64,000 nucleotides of DNA, from contig NZ_JACHBG010000001.1 of NCBI RefSeq assembly GCF_014207095.1, positions 372,001 through 436,000 of the forward strand. Direction: 5' to 3'. This document shows, one piece after another, positions 51,943 to 61,074 of the stretch. The notes below the pieces were generated by a model that worked only from the letters and a program-made list of their open reading frames with translations, had not been told where the DNA came from and searched no databases. Source of the stretch: Martinezella lusitana (GTDB taxonomy: Bacteria > Pseudomonadota > Alphaproteobacteria > Rhizobiales > Rhizobiaceae). Made by a program: the position numbers and the translations under genes. Each line of letters opens with the position of its first letter. Within the stretch, counting starts at the first letter, position 1.

Positions 51943-53232
51943 TCACGCCGTCCACTGGCTGATGTCCTCTCGCTCACCGATCAGGGCAAGACCGTGCGCA
52001 ATCGACAGCAACTCGCCGCCGGTCTCGATGCGCTCCTGCCCGAAGCGTTCCGTGAAGATGCGCCGGACTGCCGGCACGAAGGACGTACCGCCGGTGAGGA
52101 ACACCTTGTCGATGGCGTTGGGCGAGGTGTTCGTCGTCGTCAGGACATCGTCAAGAGCCCCTTCGATGCGGGCGAGATCCTCGGCGATCCAGTTTTCGAA
52201 ATCGGCGCGGCGAACGCTCCGGCGGCCGGCTTTGCCAAGCGGTGGGAAGTTGAACTCAGCCTCTTCCTCGGCCGAGAGCGCCATCTTTGTGGCCGATACG
52301 GCCTGATAAAGCGGATAGCCCTCATCATGCTCGACGAGATCGATGAAGGTTTCGAGCTTCTCGGGCTCGAGGCTGCTGCGCACCAGCGTCTTCAGGTCGG
52401 CATATTCGCGCGAGGTCTTGAAGATCGAAAGCTGGTTCCAGCGTCCGAAATTGGCATAATAGGAAGAGGGCATTTCCAGCAGCTTGTCGAAGCTCTTGAA
52501 GTAGCTGCCCTTGCCGATGGCCGGCGAGACGATGTTGTCGATCATCCGGAAATCGAAGTGATCGCCGGCGATGCCGACACCGGAATGGCCGATGGGCGTG
52601 GCCGTGAGCTTGCCGGCGACGGTCTCGAAGCGGATAAGAGAATAGTCCGTCGTACCGCCGCCGAAGTCGGCTACCAATACTGTCGCGTCCTTCTTCAGGT
52701 TCTGCGCGAAATAGAATGCGGCGGCCACCGGTTCGTAGACATAATGGATCTCGGGAAAGCCGAAGCGGGCGAGGGCGTTATTGTAGCGCTCTGTCGCAAG
52801 TGCCGGGTCCGGATTGGCGCCGGCAAAATGCACGGGGCGCCCGGTCACGATTCGCGAAACGTCGCTCGGCCAGCCTTCTCCGGCATAGGCACGCAGACGG
52901 CGCACGAAGATCTCCATCAGATCCTCGAAACTATGGCGCTTGGCGTAGATCAGCGTGCCCTGGAAAAGCGCGCTTGCGGCAAAGGTCTTGATCGACTGCA
53001 GGAAGCGGCAGTCGCCGGGATTGTCGATGAACTGGCGGATGGCCGCATGTCCGGCCTCGACCTTGAGCGCGGCTGCGCCCAGTCCGGGATCCTTCATGAA
53101 GGAAAGCGCCGTGCGCATGCTGTCAGCCGTGCCGGCGGCGCTGTTGAAGGCGACAGATTGCGTTTCAGGTCCATCGGCCATCGCCAGAACCGTATTCGTG
53201 GTGCCGAAGTCGAAACCAAGCGCCCGAGCCAT
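51943..53232 (-). CDS. yegD: Hsp70 family protein, YegD type
   Basis: A 429-aa protein with the actin/Hsp70 ATPase core only: phosphate-1 loop LGFDFGTTNTVLAMAD, connect/phosphate-2 VADFGGGTTDYSLI, and adenosine motif FLTGGTSFVPAVRR. The substrate-binding domain of DnaK is absent, as in E. coli YegD. Function is unknown; possibly a cytoplasmic chaperone-like ATPase. A very long frame on the opposite strand is a coding shadow. Start ATG at 53232 after GGAAAGGAG. Confidence 0.88.
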   Translation of the reverse strand: MARALGFDFGTTNTVLAMADGPETQSVAFNSAAGTADSMRTALSFMKDPGLGAAALKVEAGHAAIRQFIDNPGDCRFLQSIKTFAASALFQGTLIYAKRHSFEDLMEIFVRRLRAYAGEGWPSDVSRIVTGRPVHFAGANPDPALATERYNNALARFGFPEIHYVYEPVAAAFYFAQNLKKDATVLVADFGGGTTDYSLIRFETVAGKLTATPIGHSGVGIAGDHFDFRMIDNIVSPAIGKGSYFKSFDKLLEMPSSYYANFGRWNQLSIFKTSREYADLKTLVRSSLEPEKLETFIDLVEHDEGYPLYQAVSATKMALSAEEEAEFNFPPLGKAGRRSVRRADFENWIAEDLARIEGALDDVLTTTNTSPNAIDKVFLTGGTSFVPAVRRIFTERFGQERIETGGELLSIAHGLALIGEREDISQWTA

Positions 53233-53424
53233 GCCCGCACTCCTTTCCGTTGAGATTGTATGGATTGGGGCAAGGCCCCGACGAGGCGCAAGGCGCGCCC
53301 AGATCGCAAAGAGGGCGCGTCATGGCATGGCTGCTCGGCAAGTGCAAGACGCCGTGCCGGATTTATTTCCCCGCCCAGGAACTGTTCCAGCCGGCGCCTT
53401 GGCCTATTGTCGGTAGCGTCCGGG

Positions 53425-53453
53425 ACAAATGAAACGGACGCCTCTCGGCGCCC
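53425..53453 (-). terminator. terminator of the RND efflux operon
   Basis: On the minus strand GGGCGCC-GAGA-GGCGTCC (one G-T pair) is followed by GTTTCATTT. It begins 8 bp after the permease stop. Confidence 0.7.
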
Positions 53454-53460
53454 GCCTTTG

Positions 53461-56400
53461 TCACTCCGCGGCAATAGCCGACGGCGGTTCCTTGTGATGC
53501 GGATCCTCGTCCTTGCGCCGGCCGAACCGAGCGAGGAACTCGTTCAGGCGGTTCATCTCAAGGAAGATCACAGGCGTGATGAACAGCGTCAGAAGCTGCG
53601 AGACCACCAGGCCGCCGACGACAGCGATGCCGAGCGGTTGACGGAGCTCGGAGCTCGCGCCGCCGCCGACGGCGATCGGCAGAGCGCCGAGCAGTGCGCA
53701 GAAGGTCGTCATCATGATCGGGCGGAAACGACGGACGCAGGCTTCGTGGATCGCCTCCGCAGGCGATATGCCCGTTGTCGATCGAAGCGTTTCCAGCGCC
53801 ACGTCGATCATCATGATCGCGTTCTTCTTCACGATGCCTATCAGCATCAACAGACCGATCAGCGCGATGATCGAGAGGTCGAAGCCGAAGACCTTGAGGG
53901 CAAGCAGAGCGCCGAGGGCGGCAGCCGGCAGGCCCGACAGGATGGTCAACGGATGGATGAAGCTCTCGTAGAGAACGCCGAGCACGACATAGATCGTCAA
54001 CACGGCGGCAAGGATCAGATAGGGCGTGCTGCCTTGCGATTGCTGGAAGATCTGGGCGGTGCCGCCGTAGGACGTAAAGATGTCCGCCGGCATGTCGATC
54101 TCTTTCTTGATCTGATCGATCCGCGCCGTGGCATCACCAAGCGCTTCGCCAGCCGGCAGGTTGAACGACACGGTGGTCGAAACGAGCTGTCCCGTCTGGT
54201 TGATGGTAACCGGACCGGTCGTGCGCTGGACATGAGCGAAGTTCGACAGGGGGACCAGCGAGCCGTTGGACGACGTAATGTGGATGTCCTGCAGCCTTTG
54301 GTCATCCCAAGGCTTGCTTGTGTCGAATTCGACCATCACGTCGTAGCTGTCGCCGGTGGTCTGGATCTGGGCGGCATCATAGCCGCCGAAGGCTTCCTCC
54401 AGCGTCGTCCGCAGCTGATTGTTGTTGATCCCGTATTGCGCTGCCTTTTCAGTGTCGATGACGATATTGGCCTGCAGCGCATTGTTCTGCTCGTCTGATG
54501 CAACGTCGGTAAAGCTGGGGTCGCGGCGCATCGCATCCAACATCTTGTTGGCCCAGAGGTTGGTCTGGTCGGCGCTCAAAGCCTGAACGACCAACTGATA
54601 CTGGCTGGCGGTTTGGCGGCCGCCGAAGCGCAGGCTCTGCTGTGGCGTTATATAGGCCTTGAGGCCCGCTACGGTGCCAATGCTGGTCCGCAGTTCGCGC
54701 AGCGTCTGGTCCAGCGGCGGACGCTGTTCCTTCGGCTTCAATTGGACAAACATGGTGCCGTTGTTCAACGGCTGGCGGGCACTACCGCCGACGATGGACA
54801 TGACGTGGTCGACGGCCGGGTTCTGCCTGACGAGCGCTGCGGCCTGGCTCTGTAGTTCACGCATGGCCGGGTAGGAAATATCCTGACGCGCCTGGGTGGA
54901 AACTTGCAGTCGGCCGATATCTTCCGTCGGGAAGAAGCTCGCCGGCAGCACCATGAAGAGATAGACCGAGAGCGCCACGGAGGCGAGGAAGCTGAGCAGA
55001 ACCGTGCCGCGATTGCGCAAGCACCAGGCGACGCCCTTGTCGTAACCGCGCTGGGTCCAGTCGAAAGCCCGGTTGAAGAGGCGTACCGGATAGGGTGGTT
55101 GGCTGTGACCTGCCGACAGGCGCGAGCTGAGCATCGGCGTGACGGTGAGGGAGACAATTGCGGAAGACACGATGGCGATGGCGACCACCATGCCGAACTC
55201 GTTGAAGATGCGGCCGACGACACCGCCCATCAGCAGGATCGGGATGAACACAGCAATCAGCGAGATGGACATGGAAATGATGGTGTAGCTTACTTCGGCC
55301 GATCCCTTGATCGCCGCCTGGAGCACCGGCATGCCTTCTTCGACATGCCGCAATATGTTTTCCAGCATGACGATCGCGTCGTCCACCACAAGGCCGACGG
55401 CGAGCGTCAATCCTAGAAGCGAGATATTGTCGACGCTGTAGCCAAGCACATACATCATGCCGAATGTCGAAATCAGCGACAGAGGCACGGCAAGGCCGGG
55501 GATGATCGTTGCCGTCACATGGCCGGTAAAGAGGTAGATGACGAGAACGACCAGGCTGATCGTCAGGAGCAGGGTAAACTTCACGTCCGATATCGCATCG
55601 CGGATAGGCTGCGACGAGTCGTTCATGACATGGGTCTGCACCGAGGCCGGGATTTCCGCATGGAGCTGCGGCAGCTTGGCTTTGATCACATCGACCACAT
55701 CGACGGTGTTGGCATCCGGTTGACGCTGGATGGCAAGAATGATCGCCTGCTTGCCGTCGTACCACGAGCCGGCATTGACGTTCTGCACGCTGTCCTGCAC
55801 ATCGGCGACATCGCTTAGGTGGATCGGTGCGCCTTTTGGATTTGCGATGACCAGCGACTTGAACTGTGCTGCATTGGTCTTCTGCGTGTTGGCGTTAAGG
55901 GTCATGCTCTGCTTGCTATTCTGCAGAGTGCCGACCGGAACCTGGCTGTTTGCGTTGACGATGGCGGAGTTGACGGTTTCGATGCCGATACCGCGAGCCT
56001 GCAGCTTGCTCGGATCGACCTCGACGCGCACGGCATAGGTCTGCGCGCCATAGACGGTCACTTCCGCAACGCCGGGAAGGGTGGACAGCGAGGGCGAAAT
56101 AATGTCTTCGGCGATTTCGTCCAGCTTGCTGCGCGGCATCGTATCGCTCTGCACCGCAAGCAGCATGATCGGTGCGTCTGCCGGGTTGGTCTTTCTATAG
56201 CCAGGCGGCGTCGTCAGATTGTTGGGCAATTGCCGCGTTGCATTCGAGATAGCGGCCTGAACGTCGGCCGCAGCGGCATCGATGCTGCGGTTGAGATCGA
56301 ACTGCAGGACGATGCTGGTGTTGCCGAGCGAGTTTGTTGCGGAGATTTCACTGATGCCGGGAATGGTTTCGAACTGCTTGATCAGCGGTGTGGAAACCGA

Positions 56401-56580
56401 GGTCGCCATCGTCTGCGGCGAGGCGCCCGTCAGCTGGGCCGAAACGTTGATGGTCGGAAAATCCACCTGGGGCAGGGCGGCGACGGGGAGGAGCTGATAG
56501 CCCGCAAGGCCGGCCATGACCACACCCAGCGCCAGAAGCGTCGTCGCGACCGGTCGTTGGATACAGAATTGTGGTATCAT
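53461..56580 (-). CDS. RND efflux permease (HAE1 family)
   Basis: A 1039-aa inner-membrane drug/proton antiporter. The layout is complete: TM1 (ATTLLALGVVMAGLAGYQLLPVAALPQVDFPTI), first porter loop, TM2-6 with the proton-relay Asp pair in LAVGLVVDDAIVMLEN, second loop, and C-terminal TMs (FDLSIIALIGLLMLIGIVKKNAIMMIDVALE). The sequence is closest to MdtB/MdtC-like permeases as I read it (LPQVDFPTI). Its ATG overlaps the adaptor stop by 4 bp. No outer-membrane channel gene is adjacent, so a TolC-type partner must be encoded elsewhere. Confidence 0.93.
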   Translation of the reverse strand: MIPQFCIQRPVATTLLALGVVMAGLAGYQLLPVAALPQVDFPTINVSAQLTGASPQTMATSVSTPLIKQFETIPGISEISATNSLGNTSIVLQFDLNRSIDAAAADVQAAISNATRQLPNNLTTPPGYRKTNPADAPIMLLAVQSDTMPRSKLDEIAEDIISPSLSTLPGVAEVTVYGAQTYAVRVEVDPSKLQARGIGIETVNSAIVNANSQVPVGTLQNSKQSMTLNANTQKTNAAQFKSLVIANPKGAPIHLSDVADVQDSVQNVNAGSWYDGKQAIILAIQRQPDANTVDVVDVIKAKLPQLHAEIPASVQTHVMNDSSQPIRDAISDVKFTLLLTISLVVLVIYLFTGHVTATIIPGLAVPLSLISTFGMMYVLGYSVDNISLLGLTLAVGLVVDDAIVMLENILRHVEEGMPVLQAAIKGSAEVSYTIISMSISLIAVFIPILLMGGVVGRIFNEFGMVVAIAIVSSAIVSLTVTPMLSSRLSAGHSQPPYPVRLFNRAFDWTQRGYDKGVAWCLRNRGTVLLSFLASVALSVYLFMVLPASFFPTEDIGRLQVSTQARQDISYPAMRELQSQAAALVRQNPAVDHVMSIVGGSARQPLNNGTMFVQLKPKEQRPPLDQTLRELRTSIGTVAGLKAYITPQQSLRFGGRQTASQYQLVVQALSADQTNLWANKMLDAMRRDPSFTDVASDEQNNALQANIVIDTEKAAQYGINNNQLRTTLEEAFGGYDAAQIQTTGDSYDVMVEFDTSKPWDDQRLQDIHITSSNGSLVPLSNFAHVQRTTGPVTINQTGQLVSTTVSFNLPAGEALGDATARIDQIKKEIDMPADIFTSYGGTAQIFQQSQGSTPYLILAAVLTIYVVLGVLYESFIHPLTILSGLPAAALGALLALKVFGFDLSIIALIGLLMLIGIVKKNAIMMIDVALETLRSTTGISPAEAIHEACVRRFRPIMMTTFCALLGALPIAVGGGASSELRQPLGIAVVGGLVVSQLLTLFITPVIFLEMNRLNEFLARFGRRKDEDPHHKEPPSAIAAE

Positions 56581-57818
56581 TGCTGCGCTCCAACGGAAAT
56601 CGTTTCGCTCTTCTGGCTCGACTGGTCGTTGGCTGCAGCCACCTTCTCAGGCTTTTCGTCGTTGAACTGCTCGACGATATTCTGGCCATCGATCAACTGA
56701 ACCTGTCCTTCGATGACGACATGGTCTCCCTCCGTCAGCCCCTTGGCAATGGCCGAGTAGCCGCCGTTCTGCCGCTCTACGGTAACAGGCGTCAGATGCA
56801 CCTTGCTGTCCTTGACGACATAGGCATAGAAGCCCTCGGGGCCTGGGCTGATCGCAACCGTCGGGGCAACAATCGCGGGCTGATTGTCGGTCAGATGCAT
56901 GACGACGTTGACCGATCGGCCGGGCCAGATCGCGCCATTGGCATTATCGAACTTCGCCTTGACAAGAATAGTGCCGGAAGAGGGGTCGACGGTGTTGTCG
57001 AAGAAGCTGACTGCGCCCTGGCGGGACTTGCCCTTGGTCGAGTTCGGCACGGTGCTGACCGGCACGGTGCCGGCCTTCATGGCTTCTTCCAGTTGCCGGA
57101 GCTGATTTTCCTGCATGTGGAATTGCACGTAGATCGGATTGTACTGCGTGATCGTCACGATCGCAGTGCCGGGCGTGACGTAGGCGCCGGGGCTCGGGAC
57201 GACATTTCCGAGGCGACCGTCATAAGGCGCACGGATTTGCGTGTTTTCCAACAGAACATGGTCGGCTGCAAGCTGGGCCTTGTCGGCGTTGACGTCGGCT
57301 GCTGCTGTATCGCGCGCCGCGACCGCCTGATCGACCGTCTGTTGCGTGCCGGCATTGGCAAGCAGGCTCTTGGCGCGGTTGAGGGCTGATTCCGCCGCCA
57401 CGAGCGCCGCCTGGTCCTTGACTATATTAGCCTGATCCTTGTCGACGGCGGCCTGTGCCGTTCGCGAATCCAGCTTGGCGATGAGGTCGCCAGCCTTCAC
57501 CATCGCGCCGTCCTGCGCCTCGATTGAGGTAATGATGCCGGATTCCTGCGCGGCGATCGTTGTCGCATTTTGCGCCACGGCCGAACCGGTGGCCGTGATG
57601 TCGCTCGGCAGCGTTCTATTCTCCACCGCTACCGTCTTGACGACCGAAGGCCCGGCCTGATGCTTTTTACTGCCAGCCGCTGCGGTCTTGCTGGTATCTT
57701 TGGTTTCTGCGGAGGCCTTGTCGACAAATGCGGAAAGAAAAGGAATGCGGTCGCGGTAGCCCCAGGCTGCAAGGGCTGCAACGACGAAGAGACCGAGGGG
57801 AAGCCAGAATTTTTTCAT
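56577..57818 (-). CDS. RND efflux periplasmic adaptor (MdtA/MexA type)
   Basis: A 413-aa membrane-fusion protein: N-terminal anchor (FWLPLGLFVVAALAAW), split lipoyl domain (GIITSIEAQDGAMVKAGDLIAKLDS; IRAPYDGRLGNVVPSPGAYV), long coiled-coil hairpin (QAAVDKDQANIVKDQAALVAAESAL), beta-barrel and membrane-proximal domains. It bridges the permease to an outer-membrane channel. I start it at MKKFWLPLG; 23 in-frame codons upstream are possible but unlikely. First gene of the operon. Confidence 0.92.
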   Translation of the reverse strand: MKKFWLPLGLFVVAALAAWGYRDRIPFLSAFVDKASAETKDTSKTAAAGSKKHQAGPSVVKTVAVENRTLPSDITATGSAVAQNATTIAAQESGIITSIEAQDGAMVKAGDLIAKLDSRTAQAAVDKDQANIVKDQAALVAAESALNRAKSLLANAGTQQTVDQAVAARDTAAADVNADKAQLAADHVLLENTQIRAPYDGRLGNVVPSPGAYVTPGTAIVTITQYNPIYVQFHMQENQLRQLEEAMKAGTVPVSTVPNSTKGKSRQGAVSFFDNTVDPSSGTILVKAKFDNANGAIWPGRSVNVVMHLTDNQPAIVAPTVAISPGPEGFYAYVVKDSKVHLTPVTVERQNGGYSAIAKGLTEGDHVVIEGQVQLIDGQNIVEQFNDEKPEKVAAANDQSSQKSETISVGAQQ

Positions 57819-58063
57819 ATTTAAAGAACCGGTCGAAGCGAGTTGCAAAAAACGCGATGACATCGAGGTGTATCTATTGCGTCGCACAACAAAGACGGGC
57901 TTCGCCGCAATCCATCACATCGCCGTCACTGCTAACGTTCGGTAATTCTGTCCCAATAACGTGAATTCATGAACGCTCATCCTGTGCAATTTACCACAGT
58001 TCGGCGGGACGAAAAATTAAAGCTTGGAAAGCTTTGAAGCCGCTGCCGGTTGTGCGGCGCAGC

Positions 58064-58083
58064 AAATAGTCAAATGACTATTT
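58064..58083. promoter_or_regulatory. perfect 20-nt inverted repeat, candidate repressor operator
   Basis: AAATAGTCA-AA-TGACTATTT, 9-bp arms with a 2-nt centre, about 250 bp upstream of the adaptor start. The TAGTCA/TGACTA core is reminiscent of TetR-family operators that control RND pumps. A T run to its right means it could also act as a plus-strand terminator. Confidence 0.45.
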
Positions 58084-58197
58084 TTTGATTGCCGCCATGT
58101 AATAATTGGACAGCCATACGTTCTTTTCCGGCATTTATAGTGAGAAGCGGGCCGAAATCTTCATAGCGGCTCTAGCCTATGCTCACGTAATTGTGTT

Positions 58198-58225
58198 GAC
58201 GGGCCTTCTTTACAAGAGGCCCGTC
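58198..58225 (-). terminator. hairpin after the SDR gene
   Basis: GACGGGCC and GGCCCGTC form a perfect 8-bp stem, with extra TCTT/AAGA pairing in the loop. It lies 23 bp after the SDR stop. The T run is poor, so strength is uncertain. Confidence 0.55.
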
Positions 58226-58247
58226 TCCCTTCGGCAGATGATCCGTC

Positions 58248-59036
58248 TCACAGAGAACGCGCCGCTCCTCCGTCGCAACGAACCATCGTTCCGGTCACAT
58301 AACTTGCCGGCTCGCTGCAGAGGAAGGCGGCAGTGGCGGCGAACTCCTCGACGCGGCCGTAGCGACCGGCCGGGATGCGCTGCTGACGCTCGGCGCTGAC
58401 GTCTTCCAGGCTCCTGCCGCCACGGTTGGCCGCAGCCGTATCGAGTTCGGTCAGCCGGTCGGTCGCAATGCTGCCCGGCAAAAGCAAATTGACGGTAATT
58501 CCATCGGCTGCCACTTCGCTGGCAAGGGTCTTGCTCCAGCCAACGAGCGCGGGGCGTAGCGTATTGGAGAGCGCCAGATTAGGGATCGGCTCGACGACGC
58601 CGGAAGAGGCGACGGTGAGAATACGGCCCCAGCCTTGCACTTTCATTGCGGGCACAAGCGCGTTGGTGAGCGTTATGATCCGCGATACCATGGTGACGAA
58701 GTAGGTCTCCAGCCTGTCGGCGGTCATGTCCTCGGTGGTACCCGGCGTCGGGCCACCGCTATTGTTGACGAGAATATCGATGCCTCCGAGCTTCTCGGTC
58801 ACGGCCTTGCTGACGATCTCGACGAAGTTCTCGTCGCCGAGATCCGCCCAGACCCAGTCCGCGCGGCCTTTGCCTTCAGCGTTGATGGCTTTGCAATTGC
58901 TCTCGAGCCGTTCGCCGCTACGGCCACAAAGCAGAACGTTTACCCCCTCGCGCGCCAAAGCGACGGCGATGCCGTGGCCAAGCCCTTTGGAAGAGGCGAG
59001 CACCAGCGCGCGTTTTCCCTCGATACGAAGATCCAT
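58248..59036 (-). CDS. short-chain dehydrogenase-like protein lacking the catalytic Tyr/Lys
   Basis: A 262-aa Rossmann-fold SDR. Cofactor motif ASSKGLGHGIA (TGxxxGxG equivalent) and NNSGG are present, as is Ser of VASSGVV. In the alignment to classical SDRs the YxxxK active site falls on SNTLR, so Tyr is Ser and Lys is Arg. The surrounding block (ALVGWSKTLASEVAADGITVNLLLPG) is otherwise normal. This fits the 3-oxoacyl-ACP-reductase-like subgroup that lacks the catalytic Tyr. It may bind NAD(P)H without classical ketoreductase chemistry. Divergent from the ETF-QO gene. Confidence 0.85.
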   Translation of the reverse strand: MDLRIEGKRALVLASSKGLGHGIAVALAREGVNVLLCGRSGERLESNCKAINAEGKGRADWVWADLGDENFVEIVSKAVTEKLGGIDILVNNSGGPTPGTTEDMTADRLETYFVTMVSRIITLTNALVPAMKVQGWGRILTVASSGVVEPIPNLALSNTLRPALVGWSKTLASEVAADGITVNLLLPGSIATDRLTELDTAAANRGGRSLEDVSAERQQRIPAGRYGRVEEFAATAAFLCSEPASYVTGTMVRCDGGAARSL

Positions 59037-59144
59037 GTCGATTACCCCTTCATGCTATGGAACCGCTGAACCCTATTTATAGAGTGCTCTCGATCGACTT
59101 TGAAAGCCGTGCCTGATGAGAAGGTCGCAAGGGCAGGCAAAATA

Positions 59145-59160
59145 TTGACGTTAACGTAAG
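59145..59160. promoter_or_regulatory. LiuR/PsrA-like dyad upstream of ETF-QO
   Basis: TTGACGTTAACGTAAG centres on the perfect palindrome ACGTTAACGT (59148-59157). From memory, MerR-type LiuR sites controlling branched-chain amino-acid and fatty-acid degradation in proteobacteria have a similar TTnACGT...ACGTnAA form. It is 170 bp before ETF-QO and 110 bp before the SDR gene. Confidence 0.4.
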
Positions 59161-59329
59161 AGTAATTTAACTTGCATGGTGCGGTGGGGGAATTGGGAGA
59201 CTGCCTGTCGCTTCCCGGCTCGACAATTCCTTTCCATTTTGACAAGAGATAAATGAAGCGGGGAAGATGCCCAAAAGGGGATAAGGCTGCGATCCGATAT
59301 CAAGGATGCCGGCCAAGCGGAGAGAGTGA

Positions 59330-60994
59330 ATGACTGACGCGAGCGAGCTGCCGGAACGCGAGAGCATGGAATTCGACGTCGTGATTGTCGGGGCGGGGCC
59401 TGCTGGCCTGTCGGCTGCAATCCGGCTGAAGCAGATCAATCCGGATCTGACCGTCGTCGTGCTCGAAAAAGGAGCTGAGGTCGGCGCGCATATCCTCTCG
59501 GGCGCCGTCGTCGATCCGATCGGCATCGACCGCTTGCTGCCGGGTTGGCGCGACGAGGAGGGACATCCCTTCAAGACCGAGGTCAAGGAAGATCATTTCC
59601 TGTTCCTTGGCCCGGCCGGTTCCTTACGTCTGCCGAATTTCCTCATGCCGCCGCTGATGAACAATCACGGCAATTACATCGTCTCGCTCGGCAATGTCTG
59701 TCGTTGGCTGGCCGAGAAGGCGGAAGCGCTCGGTGTCGAGATCTATCCGGGCTTTGCGGCAAGCGAAGTGCTCTATGACGACCAGGGCGCCGTCATCGGC
59801 GTTGCCACCGGCGACATGGGCATCGAGAAGAACGGCGAGCCCGGTCCGAACTACACGCGCGGCATGGCGCTGATGGGCAAATATGTTCTGATCGGCGAGG
59901 GCGTGCGCGGCTCGCTCGCCAAGCAGCTCATCGCCAAGTTCGATCTGTCGAGAGACCGTGAACCGCAGAAATTCGGCATCGGTATCAAGGAGCTCTGGGA
60001 GGTCAAGCGCGAGAACCATAAGCCGGGCCTCGTGCAGCACTCCTTCGGCTGGCCCTTGGACATGAAGACGGGCGGCGGCTCATTCCTCTATCATCTGGAA
60101 GACAATCTGGTCGCCGTCGGCTTTGTCGTGCACCTCAACTACAAGAATCCCTATCTCTTCCCCTTCGAAGAGTTTCAGCGCTTCAAGACCCACCCCGCCA
60201 TTCGCGGCACCTTCGAAGGCGGCAAGCGCATCTCTTATGGCGCCCGCGCCATCACCGAGGGCGGATACCAGTCCGTGCCGAAGCTGACCTTCCCGGGCGG
60301 CGCGCTGATCGGCTGCTCGGCAGGTTTCGTCAACGTTCCCCGCATCAAGGGCAGCCACAATGCGGTGCTGTCGGGCATGCTGGCAGCGGACAAGATTGCC
60401 GGGGCGATCGCCGCCGGTCGCGCCAATGACGAAGTGATCGAGATCGAGAACGAATGGCGCCAGACGGATATCGGCAAGGATCTGAAGCGCGTCAGGAACG
60501 TCAAGCCGCTGTGGTCGAAGTTCGGCACGGCGGTCGGCGTAGTGCTCGGCGCCCTCGACATGTGGACGAACCAGCTGTTCGGCCTCTCCGTCTTTGGAAC
60601 GCTGAAGCATGGCAAGACGGATGCCGCCTCGCTGGAGCCTGCCGCCAAGCACCAGAAGATCGACTATCCGAAGCCCGATGGCGTGCTGACTTTCGACCGT
60701 CTGTCCTCGGTGTTCCTGTCGAACACCAACCACGAGGAAGACCAGCCGGTGCATCTGAAGGTCGGAGACATGGCGCTGCAGAAGAATTCCGAGCATGATG
60801 TCTTTGCGGGACCTTCGACGCGCTACTGTCCGGCCGGCGTCTATGAATGGGTGGAGAAGGACGGCAAGGAAACCTTCGTCATCAACGCCCAGAATTGTGT
60901 CCACTGCAAGACCTGCGACATCAAGGATCCCAACCAGAACATTAACTGGGTTCCGCCGCAGGGCGGCGAGGGGCCGGTCTATCCGAATATGTGA
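59330..60994 (+). CDS. electron-transfer flavoprotein:ubiquinone oxidoreductase
   Basis: A 554-aa membrane-associated flavoprotein that passes electrons from ETF to ubiquinone during fatty-acid and amino-acid oxidation. The FAD-binding motif is VIVGAGPAGLSAAIRL near residues 13-30. The ubiquinone/membrane region is central (SFGWPLDMKTGGGSFLYHL). The 4Fe-4S ligands lie at the C-terminus (CPAGVYEW, NCVHCKTCDIKDP), followed by the family ending NINWVPPQGGEGPVYPNM. Length matches the bacterial family. The gene is monocistronic; ETF subunit genes are not in this window. Confidence 0.95.
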   Translation: MTDASELPERESMEFDVVIVGAGPAGLSAAIRLKQINPDLTVVVLEKGAEVGAHILSGAVVDPIGIDRLLPGWRDEEGHPFKTEVKEDHFLFLGPAGSLRLPNFLMPPLMNNHGNYIVSLGNVCRWLAEKAEALGVEIYPGFAASEVLYDDQGAVIGVATGDMGIEKNGEPGPNYTRGMALMGKYVLIGEGVRGSLAKQLIAKFDLSRDREPQKFGIGIKELWEVKRENHKPGLVQHSFGWPLDMKTGGGSFLYHLEDNLVAVGFVVHLNYKNPYLFPFEEFQRFKTHPAIRGTFEGGKRISYGARAITEGGYQSVPKLTFPGGALIGCSAGFVNVPRIKGSHNAVLSGMLAADKIAGAIAAGRANDEVIEIENEWRQTDIGKDLKRVRNVKPLWSKFGTAVGVVLGALDMWTNQLFGLSVFGTLKHGKTDAASLEPAAKHQKIDYPKPDGVLTFDRLSSVFLSNTNHEEDQPVHLKVGDMALQKNSEHDVFAGPSTRYCPAGVYEWVEKDGKETFVINAQNCVHCKTCDIKDPNQNINWVPPQGGEGPVYPNM

Positions 60995-61010
60995 GTGACA
61001 TCACGAAGAT

Positions 61011-61043
61011 AGGGCCAAACGCTGCAATGAAGCGTTTGGCCCT
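61011..61043. terminator. bidirectional hairpin between convergent genes
   Basis: AGGGCCAAACGCT and AGCGTTTGGCCCT form a perfect 13-bp stem with a 7-nt loop, placed 16 bp after the ETF-QO stop and 32 bp from the stop of the convergent transporter gene. No T run on either side. Confidence 0.7.
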
Positions 61044-61074
61044 GTCGAAGCTCCATCCCTGTGCAGGGTGGAAA

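Larger units (their letters stand above)
57819..58247. promoter_or_regulatory. RND operon upstream region
   Basis: A 429-bp space between the adaptor start and the SDR stop. It contains a perfect inverted repeat at 58064-58083 and a hairpin at 58198-58225 that follows the SDR gene. No repressor gene is adjacent. No open frame with coding character. Confidence 0.45.

Noticed and set aside
51844..53253. 469-codon open frame opposite the Hsp70-like gene
   Set aside because: Antisense shadow of a gene with intact ATPase motifs; its composition is unlike a folded protein.
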